Assembly (NCBI RefSeq): GCF_040095835.1
Contig: NZ_JBBMFT010000001.1
Span: forward strand, 248,001-312,000
Direction: 5' to 3'
DNA length: 64,000 nucleotides
Origin: Flavonifractor hominis
GTDB lineage: Bacteria; Bacillota; Clostridia; Oscillospirales; Oscillospiraceae
This document shows, piece by piece, positions 7,315-15,715 of this stretch. A program made the position numbers and the translations under genes. The notes beneath the pieces are model-generated. The model was not told where the DNA came from. It worked only from the letters and a program-made list of their open reading frames with translations, and did no database searches. Within the stretch, counting starts at the first letter, position 1; every line of letters begins with the position of its first letter.

Positions 7315-7343
7315 AGTTTAGTCCTCCTCCCTGCTGATGTCAA
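7315..7343 (-). promoter_or_regulatory. Sigma-A-type promoter of amt-PII
   Basis: On the minus strand, TTGACA (7338-7343) and TAAACT (7315-7320) are separated by 17 bases. Transcription would begin near 7308 and give a leader of about 145 bases. The 512-base gap between amt-PII and glnA holds this promoter, the amt leader hairpins, about 210 bases with no recognised feature (7344-7553), and the glnA promoter and leader. Confidence 0.68.
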
Positions 7344-7553
7344 GTCGATATTCGCAACTTCGGCATTGCGGATAAACCCGCACCCCATACCACTGGCTAT
7401 TTGTCTGTTTTTTCCACAAAATAACGCAACGAAGGTCTATATTACGCGCTTCGATATGCATGAGTTTCTTGTAATTCTTGCATAATGAGCGATACAGAAT
7501 GCAGTCTTGTTTTTGCTCTGCAAAAGAAATTAGCTTAATTTCCTCAAAACCTC

Positions 7554-7582
7554 TTGACACTTGGCGGGTAAACGGGTATACT
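7554..7582 (+). promoter_or_regulatory. Sigma-A-type promoter of glnA
   Basis: A consensus TTGACA (7554-7559) and TATACT (7577-7582) are separated by 17 bases, directly upstream of the glnA leader terminator. This should be a strong promoter, which makes the terminator behind it the likely point of control. Confidence 0.85.
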
Positions 7583-7597
7583 TTCGCCCATAGTCGA

Positions 7598-7647
7598 GGA
7601 CAAAGAGGTTCCCCGCCAGTCTGGCCGGAATCTCTTTGTCCTTTTTT
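7598..7647 (+). promoter_or_regulatory. Leader terminator (attenuator) upstream of glnA
   Basis: A 15-bp stem, GGACAAAGAGGTTCC paired with GGAATCTCTTTGTCC (one G-U pair), has a small inner GCC-AGTCT-GGC hairpin and is followed by six T. It lies between the glnA promoter and its ribosome site (AAGGAG at 7662-7667). An intrinsic terminator in this position means glnA needs antitermination or read-through. The ANTAR protein encoded just downstream of glnA is the obvious candidate regulator. Confidence 0.78.
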
Positions 7648-7676
7648 GTTTGAAGGACAGAAAGGAGCTGCTTGCA

Positions 7677-9008
7677 ATGTCGTATACGAAGGAAGAAATC
7701 ATTCGCCGGGTAAAAGAAGAGGATATTGAATTTATCCGCCTCCAGTTTACAGATATTTTCGGCCAGTTGAAAAATGTGGCCATCACCGCTTCTCAGATCG
7801 AGAAGGCGGTCAACAACCAGATTATGTTTGACGGCTCCTCCATCGAAGGTTTTGTCCGTATTGATGAGTCTGATCAGTATCTCTATCCCGATCTGGACTC
7901 TTTCGCCGTATTTCCCTGGCGTCCCAGTCATGGGAAGGTGGCCCGCCTGATCTGCGATGTATACAATCCTGATGGCACTCCCTTTGTGGGCGATCCCCGT
8001 TACGTCCTGAAGCGGGTACTCAAGAAGGCTCAGGACATGGGCTATGATGCGTTTAATGTTGGGCCTGAGGCGGAGTTCTTCCTGTTCCAGACCGATGATG
8101 AGGGTAAGCCCACCATTAAGACCAATGACGAGGCTGGTTACTTTGATCTGGGCCCACTGGACCACGGTGAGGGGACCCGCCGGGAGATCTGTATGGCCCT
8201 GGAGCAGATGGGATTCGAGATTGAAGCCAGTCACCACGAGGTGGCTCAGGGCCAGCATGAAATCGATTTTAAATATGCCGAGGCTCTTCGTACCGCGGAT
8301 AACATCATGACCTTCAAACTGGCGGTCAAGACCCTGGCGCAGAAGAATGGCCTGCACGCCACGTTTATGCCCAAGCCCATCTTTGGCATCAACGGTTCCG
8401 GTATGCACACCAATATGTCTCTCTTCCGGGGCGGCAAGAACGTGTTCTATGATGCTGACGGCGAGAAGGGGCTGTCCCGGGAGGCCTACAGCTTTATTGC
8501 TGGCCTGCTGCATCACGTGAAGGGCATGGCGGCGGTTACCAACCCGCTGGTTAACTCCTACAAGCGCCTGGTGCCCGGGTATGAGGCTCCCTGCTATCTG
8601 GCCTGGTCGGCCTCCAACCGCTCTGCTCTTATCCGAATTCCTGCTGCCCGTGGACAGTCTACCCGTGTGGAGCTCCGTTCCCCCGACCCCGCCTGCAACC
8701 CCTACCTGGAGTTGGCTGTTTGCCTGGCCGCCGGTCTGGACGGTATTGAAAAGGGCATGACCCCTCCTGCTGAGGTGACCGAGAATATCTTTGCTATGGA
8801 CCAGGAAACCCGGAAAGCCAAGGGTATTGATTCTCTGCCTGGTTCTTTGGAGGAGGCTATTGCCGCGTTGGAAAGTGACCAACTGATCCTGGACACTTTG
8901 GGCGAACATGTGGCTGCCAACTACATTGAAGGCAAGAAAAAGGAATGGGATGAGTTCCGTACCCGTGTCTCCTCCTGGGAGCGCGACAAGTATATCATCA
9001 ACTATTAA
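7677..9008 (+). CDS. glnA: Glutamine synthetase type I
   Basis: A 443-residue GSI-type glutamine synthetase (ATP + glutamate + NH3 to glutamine). The length matches the Bacillus-type GSI-alpha class, which is regulated by feedback and not by adenylylation. Visible sites are the N-terminal MSYTKEEIIRRVKEEDIEFIRLQ, the metal ligands in GPEAEFFLF and ASHHEVAQGQHEIDF, the ATP-site NGSGMHTNMSLF, and the glutamate-binding NRSALIRIPAARG. The ATG at 7677 was chosen because GGAG lies about 9 bases upstream and the family N-terminus begins there. It diverges from amt-PII and is followed by the ANTAR regulator and glutamate synthase. Together these make a complete ammonia uptake and GS-GOGAT module inside the spoIVA element. 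Confidence 0.97.
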   Translation: MSYTKEEIIRRVKEEDIEFIRLQFTDIFGQLKNVAITASQIEKAVNNQIMFDGSSIEGFVRIDESDQYLYPDLDSFAVFPWRPSHGKVARLICDVYNPDGTPFVGDPRYVLKRVLKKAQDMGYDAFNVGPEAEFFLFQTDDEGKPTIKTNDEAGYFDLGPLDHGEGTRREICMALEQMGFEIEASHHEVAQGQHEIDFKYAEALRTADNIMTFKLAVKTLAQKNGLHATFMPKPIFGINGSGMHTNMSLFRGGKNVFYDADGEKGLSREAYSFIAGLLHHVKGMAAVTNPLVNSYKRLVPGYEAPCYLAWSASNRSALIRIPAARGQSTRVELRSPDPACNPYLELAVCLAAGLDGIEKGMTPPAEVTENIFAMDQETRKAKGIDSLPGSLEEAIAALESDQLILDTLGEHVAANYIEGKKKEWDEFRTRVSSWERDKYIINY

Positions 9009-9050
9009 GAGCCGGGGTGGCCCGGCATCGCGGTTGGGAGGGAATCTGGA

Positions 9051-9593
9051 ATGGAACAGGTGATCGTGGCCTTTGAAAATCAAAAGAGCCTTTGGCGGGT
9101 CAAGGAGATCCTGGAAGCTTCCGGCGCCATCTCCTGCATTGTCTGCAAATCAGCCGACCAGGTGCGCCGGACGGTACGTAAACTCCATATCACAACAGTG
9201 GTATGCGGATATAAACTGTCTGACCAGTCGGCGGAAAATTTGTTTGAGGACCTTCCGCTGTTCTGTGCCATGCTGGTGCTTGCCCCCCAGGATCGACTGG
9301 AACTAATTCAGAACGATGATATCTTCCGTCTGACCGCACCGGTATCCAAAGGGGATTTGGTGGCATCTGTTCGGATGTTGACACAGATCAGCCACCGGCT
9401 GGAGCGCTTTGTGCGCCCCAGCCGGTCCCAGGAGGCTGAGGAGGTCATCCGGCAAGCGAAACGGTTGCTGATGGACCGAAATGGTATGACAGAAGAACAA
9501 GCGCACCGCTTTTTACAAAAAACAAGTATGGACAGCAGGTCCAAACTGGTCCAGACTGCTCAGTTGGTATTGGACGGAGCAGAATTGGGATAA
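9051..9593 (+). CDS. ANTAR-domain antiterminator with degenerate receiver
   Basis: A 180-residue protein. Residues 1 to about 115 look like a response-regulator receiver, but the usual phosphorylated aspartate position reads VVCGYKL, so phosphorylation is doubtful. A short coiled coil (about 112-130) leads to a C-terminal three-helix ANTAR domain: EEVIRQAKRLLMDRNGMTEE, then QAHRFLQKTSMDSRSKLVQT. ANTAR domains bind paired RNA hairpins and prevent transcription termination, as in NasT, AmiR and EutV. The gene lies between glnA and gltB, and terminators sit in the amt, glnA and gltB leaders, so it is probably the cluster's regulator. The start is ATG at 9051 with GGGAGGG upstream. What it senses is unknown; binding to a PII domain or glutamine synthetase would be reasonable. 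Confidence 0.88.
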   Translation: MEQVIVAFENQKSLWRVKEILEASGAISCIVCKSADQVRRTVRKLHITTVVCGYKLSDQSAENLFEDLPLFCAMLVLAPQDRLELIQNDDIFRLTAPVSKGDLVASVRMLTQISHRLERFVRPSRSQEAEEVIRQAKRLLMDRNGMTEEQAHRFLQKTSMDSRSKLVQTAQLVLDGAELG

Positions 9594-9601
9594 GATAACA
9601 G

Positions 9602-9653
9602 GAGACGAGGTGGTCTCGCGGCGGCAGTCCGGGACGTGGCTGCCGCCTTTTTT
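9602..9653 (+). promoter_or_regulatory. Paired hairpins with terminator in the gltB leader
   Basis: The first hairpin (9602-9617) has a GAGAC/GTCTC stem and a 6-base loop, GAGGTG. Two bases later a second stem, GGCGGCAG (9620-9627) with CTGCCGCC (9640-9647), is followed by six T. A six-base-loop hairpin just before a terminator hairpin is the layout of ANTAR-protein targets. The loop has G at position 4 as expected, but G in place of A at position 1. It lies directly after the ANTAR gene and before gltB. Confidence 0.7.
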
Positions 9654-9681
9654 ATTAACCATCCGGAGAGGAGATGCACAC

Positions 9682-12600
9682 ATGAGGACACAAGCGCAGC
9701 AGGGACTGTATCGGCCCTGTTTTGAGCACGATGCCTGCGGCATTGGGGCTGTGGTGGATATTCACGGCCGTCCCAGCCACCAGACTGTAGATGACGCGCT
9801 GAAGATTGTGGAGAAGCTGGAGCACCGAGCCGGAAAGGATGCCCGGGGTGAGACGGGGGATGGCGTGGGTATTCTGGTACAGGTATCCCACTCCTTTTTC
9901 TCCCAGGCAGTTGGTTTCTCTCTGCCCGGCCCCCGGGATTATGGCGTAGGGATGTTCTTTTTCCCGCAGGACTCCCTCCGGCGCAATCAGGCAAAAAAAC
10001 TTTTTGAACTGGTGATTGAAAAAGAAGGCATGGTCTTTCTTGGCTGGAGAACGGTTCCGGTATGTCCCGAGATTCTTGGGCAGCGAGCTCGGGAGAAAAT
10101 GCCGTATATTGAACAAGGGTTTGTTCAGCGTCCGGATGGTACTCCTCCCGGTCTGGATTTTGACCGGAAACTCTATGTGGCCCGCCGGGTATTTGAGCAA
10201 TCCTGCGGGGATACCTATGTTCCCTCCCTCTCCAGCCGCACCATTGTCTACAAGGGGATGTTTCTGGTCCATCAGCTGCGGGCCTTCTATCCTGATCTCC
10301 AAAGCCCGGATTACCAGTCCGCTTTGGCGCTGGTCCACTCCCGCTTCTCTACGAACACAAACCCCTCCTGGGAGCGTGCCCATCCCAACCGGCTTATGGC
10401 CCACAACGGCGAGATCAACACCATCCGTGGCAATGTAGACCGGATGCTGGCGCGGGAGGAAACCATGTCCTCCCAGGCCCTGGGTGACAACATGTCCAAG
10501 GTACTTCCGGTGGTATCTGCCTCTGGTTCGGATTCTGCAATGTTGGATAACACCCTGGAATTTCTGATGATGGCAGGCATGGAACTGCCGCTGGCGGTGA
10601 TGGCCTGCATTCCGGAGCCTTGGATGGGCGACAAGACGATCTCCCGCACCCGTCGTGACCTATATCAATATTACGCCACCCTGATGGAGCCCTGGGACGG
10701 CCCAGCAGCTATTCTCTTCTCCGATGGCGATATAGTAGGTGCCGTGCTGGATCGCAACGGCCTGCGTCCCTCCCGCTATTATGTCACGACAGATGATCGG
10801 CTTATCCTCTCTTCCGAAGTGGGGGTACTGGATCTTCCGGCAGAGCAGATTGCGCGAAAATCCCGTCTCCGCCCTGGCCGTATGCTGTTGGTGGATCTGA
10901 ATCAGGGACAAATCATAGAAGATGGAGACCTCAAGGAATCCTATGCCGCCCGGCAACCCTATGGCGAGTGGCTGGACAGCAACCTGCTCCACCTGGCTGA
11001 CCTGCCTATTCCAAACAAGCGTGTGGAACACCACGACAAAGAACAGCTCCACCGACTGCAAAAGGCCTTCGGTTACACTTATGAGGACGTACACGACACC
11101 ATTCTGCCCATGGCCCGTACTGGGGCCGAGCCAACCGCTGCCATGGGCGCTGACATTCCATTGGCTGTGCTGGACAATCAGGACCGGCCCTTGTTCCACT
11201 ATTTTCAGCAGCTCTTTGCCCAGGTGACCAACCCACCCATGGATGCCATCCGGGAGGAGGTTGTTACCGATACCACTGTCTATGTGGGCGACGACGGCAA
11301 CCTGCTGGAGGAAAAGCCGGAAAACTGTCGGGTTCTCCAGATTCATAATCCCATTCTGACCTCTACCGACATGATGAAGATCAAAGCCATGGATCACCCC
11401 GGTTTCCATGTGGCTACCGTTTCCCTGCTTTACTATACCAACACTCCTCTGGATCGGGCACTGGACCAGCTGGCAGTAGCGGTAGACCGGGCTTGGCGTG
11501 AAGGCGCCAATGTGATCGTACTCTCTGACCGGGGGGTGGATGAAAATCATGTGGCCATTCCCTCTCTTCTGGCGGTCTCCGCCATGGAGCAGCATTTGAT
11601 CCGAACGAAGAAACGCACCGCTGTTTCCATCCTGTTGGAATCCGCCGAACCTCGGGATGTACACCACTTTGCTGCCCTATTGGGCTATGGCGCCCGAGCG
11701 GTGAACCCATATTTGGCGGAAGAAACGATTGTAGAGCTTATCGAAGAGGGTCTATTGGATAAAGACTTCCATACGGCGGTAAACGACTATAATGCCGCTA
11801 TTCTCCATGGAATTGTAAAGATTGCCTCAAAGATGGGTATCTCAACCCTCCAATCCTACCAGTCCGCCCAGATCTTTGAGGCGGTAGGTATCCGTCAGGA
11901 TGTGATTGACAAATACTTTACCAATACCGTCTCCCGGGTTGGCGGCATTGGCCTGGAACAGATGGCCGCCGCGGTGGATCGCAATCATGCCAAGGCTTTT
12001 GACCCTCTGGGGCTGGATACTGATCTGGAACTGGATAGCCTTGGGCGCCACAAAGCCCGCGCCGGCGGCGAAGATCACCTTTATGATCCCCAGACCATCC
12101 ACCTGCTCCAGTTGGCCACCCGCCAAGGGAACTATGAGCTGTTCAAGCAGTATACCGCCCGGGTGGACGACGAGACCCGTCCCCATACGCTTCGTGGCCT
12201 GCTGGACATGAAGTATGCTGCCCAACCCATCCCCATGGACCAAGTGGAGAGCGTGGATTCCATCGTCAAACGTTTTAAAACCGGAGCTATGAGCTACGGC
12301 TCTATCTCCCGGGAAGCTCATGAGTGTCTGGCTCAAGCCATGAACCTGTTAGGGGGCAAATCCAACTCCGGCGAAGGCGGTGAAGAGCCCGACCGTCTGA
12401 AGGATCCTGCCCGGAACTCTGCCATCAAACAGGTTGCTTCCGGCCGGTTCGGCGTCACCAGCGAATATCTGGTAAGCGCTAAGGAAATCCAGATCAAAAT
12501 GGCCCAAGGTGCCAAACCTGGTGAGGGCGGCCACTTGCCCGCCGGCAAAGTATACCCCTGGATCGCTAAATGCCGCCACGCCACCCCAGGTGTCACGCTC

Positions 12601-14208
12601 ATCTCTCCCCCGCCTCACCACGACATCTACTCCATCGAGGACCTGTCTCAGCTCATCTACGATCTAAAATGCGCCAACCGGAAGGCTCGCATTTCAGTCA
12701 AGCTGGTGAGCGAGGCTGGCGTAGGCACCATTGCCGCTGGTGTGGCTAAGGCGGGGGCCCAGGTGGTGCTCATCTCCGGCTATGACGGCGGTACCGGTGC
12801 GGCTCCACGCACCTCCATCCACCATGCAGGACTGCCCTGGGAGCTGGGCCTGGCGGAAGCGCACCAGACTCTGATTCAAAACGGCCTGCGCTCCCGTGTG
12901 GTGGTGGAGACCGACGGAAAACTGATGAGCGGCCGTGACGTGGCTATCGCCTGTATGCTGGGTGCTGAAGAATTCGGCTTTGCTACCGCCCCTCTGGTAA
13001 CTCTGGGCTGTGTCATGATGCGGGTGTGCAATCTGGACACTTGCCCTGTGGGTGTGGCCACCCAAAACCCGGAGCTGCGCAAGCGCTTCTGCGGCAAACC
13101 GGAGTATGTGGTCAACTTTATGCGCTTCATTGCTCAGGAACTGCGGGAACACATGGCCAAATTGGGCGTACGCACGGTGGACGAGCTGGTGGGTCGTACC
13201 GATCTGCTCACTCTCCGCTCCCCTGCTGTCAACGAGCGGGCCGCTTCGGTGGATCTCTCCGCCCTACTGCATACTCCGGCTGCAACTCCCGGTGTCAAGA
13301 CCCACTATGACCCGGCGGATGTCTACGACTTCAAACTGGAAGAAACGGTAGATCTGCGTTTTCTGGAGAAGCAGCTGGGCTCTGCCTTGGAACGGGGCGA
13401 GCCGCGTCGGCTGGAGCTTGCCGTCTCCAGTATTGATCGGGCCTTGGGGACTATTCTGGGTTCTGACCTGACCCGGATACATGGCAATTCCCTACCAGAT
13501 AACACATTTACAATCAAGTGCACCGGCGGTGGCGGCCAATCCTTCGGTGCCTTCTTGCCAAAGGGCCTGACCCTGGAGCTGGAGGGGGACGCCAACGACT
13601 ATTTGGGCAAGGGGCTCTCCGGAGGCTCGATTGTAGTCTATCCTCCTGAGGGCAGTATCTTCGACCCGGCAGAAAACATTCTGGTAGGCAATGTGGCTTT
13701 GTATGGCGCCACCAGCGGTACAGCTTATCTCAATGGTGTGGCCGGAGAGCGATTCTGTGTGCGCAATTCCGGTGCTACAGCTGTGGTGGAAGGCGTGGGC
13801 GATCATGGCTGCGAATATATGACTGGCGGCCGGGTGGTAGTCCTGGGCTCCACAGGTAAGAATTTTGCTGCCGGCATGAGCGGCGGTGTGGCCTATGTAT
13901 TGGATGAGCACCGGGATCTCTACCTGCGCTTGAACAAAGGACTGGTATCCATGGAGCCGGTCACCGAACCTCATGACGCCGCTGAGCTTCGCACCCTAAT
14001 CCAGGCCCATGCCGATGCCACCGGTTCACCTAAGGCTAAGGATATCCTGTCCCGCTTTGAAGAGGTCCTCCCCCTTTTCAAAAAAATCCTCCCTTATGAC
14101 TATGAGCGGATGCTCCGGGCTATTGCCCACTGTGAGGAAAAGGGTATGAGCAAGGAAGAAGCTCAGGTGGAGGCCTTCTATCTCAACACCAGAAAGGCAG
14201 GGGAATAA
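9682..14208 (+). CDS. gltB: Glutamate synthase large subunit
   Basis: A 1508-residue glutamate synthase alpha chain, which converts glutamine and 2-oxoglutarate to two glutamates. The order is: an N-terminal amidotransferase domain whose nucleophile is Cys19 in EHDACGIGAVVD; a central domain; the FMN-binding synthase domain with GEGGEEPDRLKDPARNSAIK and GGTGAAPRTSIHHAG; the 3Fe-4S cysteines in CVMMRVCNLDTCPVG; and the C-terminal beta-helix with repeated GG motifs. The ATG at 9682 was chosen because GGAGAGGAG lies upstream and the 18-residue propeptide then has the usual size. An earlier in-frame start would lie in the leader terminator. It is one base from gltD. This is by far the largest gene of the spoIVA element. 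Confidence 0.97.
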   Translation: MRTQAQQGLYRPCFEHDACGIGAVVDIHGRPSHQTVDDALKIVEKLEHRAGKDARGETGDGVGILVQVSHSFFSQAVGFSLPGPRDYGVGMFFFPQDSLRRNQAKKLFELVIEKEGMVFLGWRTVPVCPEILGQRAREKMPYIEQGFVQRPDGTPPGLDFDRKLYVARRVFEQSCGDTYVPSLSSRTIVYKGMFLVHQLRAFYPDLQSPDYQSALALVHSRFSTNTNPSWERAHPNRLMAHNGEINTIRGNVDRMLAREETMSSQALGDNMSKVLPVVSASGSDSAMLDNTLEFLMMAGMELPLAVMACIPEPWMGDKTISRTRRDLYQYYATLMEPWDGPAAILFSDGDIVGAVLDRNGLRPSRYYVTTDDRLILSSEVGVLDLPAEQIARKSRLRPGRMLLVDLNQGQIIEDGDLKESYAARQPYGEWLDSNLLHLADLPIPNKRVEHHDKEQLHRLQKAFGYTYEDVHDTILPMARTGAEPTAAMGADIPLAVLDNQDRPLFHYFQQLFAQVTNPPMDAIREEVVTDTTVYVGDDGNLLEEKPENCRVLQIHNPILTSTDMMKIKAMDHPGFHVATVSLLYYTNTPLDRALDQLAVAVDRAWREGANVIVLSDRGVDENHVAIPSLLAVSAMEQHLIRTKKRTAVSILLESAEPRDVHHFAALLGYGARAVNPYLAEETIVELIEEGLLDKDFHTAVNDYNAAILHGIVKIASKMGISTLQSYQSAQIFEAVGIRQDVIDKYFTNTVSRVGGIGLEQMAAAVDRNHAKAFDPLGLDTDLELDSLGRHKARAGGEDHLYDPQTIHLLQLATRQGNYELFKQYTARVDDETRPHTLRGLLDMKYAAQPIPMDQVESVDSIVKRFKTGAMSYGSISREAHECLAQAMNLLGGKSNSGEGGEEPDRLKDPARNSAIKQVASGRFGVTSEYLVSAKEIQIKMAQGAKPGEGGHLPAGKVYPWIAKCRHATPGVTLISPPPHHDIYSIEDLSQLIYDLKCANRKARISVKLVSEAGVGTIAAGVAKAGAQVVLISGYDGGTGAAPRTSIHHAGLPWELGLAEAHQTLIQNGLRSRVVVETDGKLMSGRDVAIACMLGAEEFGFATAPLVTLGCVMMRVCNLDTCPVGVATQNPELRKRFCGKPEYVVNFMRFIAQELREHMAKLGVRTVDELVGRTDLLTLRSPAVNERAASVDLSALLHTPAATPGVKTHYDPADVYDFKLEETVDLRFLEKQLGSALERGEPRRLELAVSSIDRALGTILGSDLTRIHGNSLPDNTFTIKCTGGGGQSFGAFLPKGLTLELEGDANDYLGKGLSGGSIVVYPPEGSIFDPAENILVGNVALYGATSGTAYLNGVAGERFCVRNSGATAVVEGVGDHGCEYMTGGRVVVLGSTGKNFAAGMSGGVAYVLDEHRDLYLRLNKGLVSMEPVTEPHDAAELRTLIQAHADATGSPKAKDILSRFEEVLPLFKKILPYDYERMLRAIAHCEEKGMSKEEAQVEAFYLNTRKAGE

Positions 14209-14209
14209 T

Positions 14210-15667
14210 ATGGGAAAACCCACTGGATTTTTGGAATATCCGCGTCAAGGCAATCCAACTCAGTCGCCTTTGGAGCGTGTCCGGCACTACCAGGAATTCC
14301 ATCCCAGACTGAGCTATGAGGAGCGCCGGCAGCAGGGCGCGCGGTGCATGGCCTGTGGTGTTCCCTTCTGTCAGTCAGGCGCAGTACTCAATGGAATGGT
14401 GTCTGGCTGTCCCCTCCATAACCTGGTACCTGAGTGGAATGACCTGATCTACACCGGCCATTTTGAACACGCTCTGGCTCGGCTCTTGAAAACCAATAAT
14501 TTCCCCGAGTTTACCGGCCGGGTGTGTCCCGCCCTGTGTGAAGCTGCCTGTACCTGTGGTCTCCACGGCGACCCGGTGACTATACGTGAAAATGAGCTGG
14601 GGATCATAGAGGACGCCTGGGAGCGGGGACTGATGTCCCCCCGCCCTCCACAGAACCGCACCGGGAAACGAGTGGCCGTGGTTGGCTCCGGCCCATCTGG
14701 TCTGGCCTGTGCCGACCAGCTCAATCATCGTGGACACATGGTCACCGTTTTTGAACGGGAAGACCGGCCTGGCGGATTGCTGATGTACGGTATCCCGAAC
14801 ATGAAACTGGAAAAGCACGTGGTACTCCGCCGGCTGGAACGGATGACCGCTGAAGGAATCGTCTTTCGGACCAGTACAGATGTAGGCAGAGATATCGCGC
14901 CGGAAGAGTTGCTGCGGGATTATGACGCAGTCGTGCTGTGCTGCGGCGCAGCTCAGCCAAGGGACCTGTCCATTCCTGGTCGGGATGTGGATGGCGTCTG
15001 GTTTGCTGTGGACTTTTTGAAAGAGACAACACGTAGCCTGCTGGATCATGGATTGACAGAAGGTACCTACCCCTCTGCCAGGGGTAAACAGGTGATCGTT
15101 GTCGGCGGAGGTGATACCGGTAACGACTGCGTAGGTACCTGCATCCGCCATGGGTGCGCCGGTGTGATACAGCTGGAGATGATGCCAAAAGCTCCGGAGG
15201 GTCGTAAGGAAAACAACCCCTGGCCAGAGTGGCCCCGGGTATGCAAGACTGACTATGGACAGGAGGAGGCCGCCGCCGTATTTGGCCGGGATCCACGGAT
15301 GTACCAGACCACGGTGACGGAACTTTTTGCCGATGAAAACGGTGCTCTGCAGGCAGTCAAAACCGTACAGCTTGACAAGAAACTTCAGCAGGTTCCCGGT
15401 ACCGAGGAAACGTTGGAGTGTCAGCTGCTCCTGATTGCAGCAGGATTTCTGGGGCCACAGGCCTATGTGCCCGAGGCCTTTGGTCTGGAGCTGACGCCAC
15501 GTTCCTGCGTAAAAACCCGGGACGGCAGTTATCAGACCAACGTGCCTGGCGTATTCACCGCCGGGGATATGCGCCGCGGCCAGTCTCTGGTGGTCTGGGC
15601 CATTCAGGAAGGGCGCAGCGCAGCTCATGAAGTGGATGCATATCTTATGGGATATGCCAATCAATAA
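14210..15667 (+). CDS. gltD: Glutamate synthase small subunit
   Basis: A 485-residue NADPH-oxidising beta subunit that passes electrons to GltB. The N-terminal region carries the Fe-S cysteines (RCMACGVPFCQSG, GRVCPALCEAACTCG). An FAD-binding motif (VAVVGSGPSGLACADQL) and an NAD(P)H-binding motif (VIVVGGGDTGNDC) follow. The C-terminal VFTAGDMRRGQSLVVWAI is typical of the family. The start codon lies one base after the gltB stop, so the two are coupled. The stop is followed at once by a terminator and then, 70 bases on, by the right end of the element, so gltD is its last gene. Confidence 0.97.
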   Translation: MGKPTGFLEYPRQGNPTQSPLERVRHYQEFHPRLSYEERRQQGARCMACGVPFCQSGAVLNGMVSGCPLHNLVPEWNDLIYTGHFEHALARLLKTNNFPEFTGRVCPALCEAACTCGLHGDPVTIRENELGIIEDAWERGLMSPRPPQNRTGKRVAVVGSGPSGLACADQLNHRGHMVTVFEREDRPGGLLMYGIPNMKLEKHVVLRRLERMTAEGIVFRTSTDVGRDIAPEELLRDYDAVVLCCGAAQPRDLSIPGRDVDGVWFAVDFLKETTRSLLDHGLTEGTYPSARGKQVIVVGGGDTGNDCVGTCIRHGCAGVIQLEMMPKAPEGRKENNPWPEWPRVCKTDYGQEEAAAVFGRDPRMYQTTVTELFADENGALQAVKTVQLDKKLQQVPGTEETLECQLLLIAAGFLGPQAYVPEAFGLELTPRSCVKTRDGSYQTNVPGVFTAGDMRRGQSLVVWAIQEGRSAAHEVDAYLMGYANQ

Positions 15668-15703
15668 AAGAGGCGGACACACCACTGTGTGTCCGCCCCT
15701 TTT
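15667..15703. terminator. Bidirectional terminator between gltD and the right attachment site
   Basis: The stem arms GGCGGACACAC and GTGTGTCCGCC enclose a 4-base loop, with AAAAG on one side and CTTTTGG on the other. It ends gltBD on the plus strand. On the minus strand it lies just inside the element and would stop transcripts of the interrupted spoIVA before they run antisense into gltD. Confidence 0.88.
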
Positions 15704-15715
15704 GGTTCTAATCTT

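Noticed and set aside
7273..7653. Textbook ANTAR target hairpins in the amt and glnA leaders
   Set aside because: Loops of 7 and 5 bases were seen, not six-base loops with A1 and G4, so I claim leader terminators but not a proven ANTAR site there.
7318..7677. A 119-codon frame in the amt-glnA gap
   Set aside because: It covers the glnA promoter and leader terminator, and its sequence looks non-coding.
7530..9083. A 517-codon frame opposite glnA
   Set aside because: It is the complementary shadow of glnA, with no ribosome site or recognisable domain.
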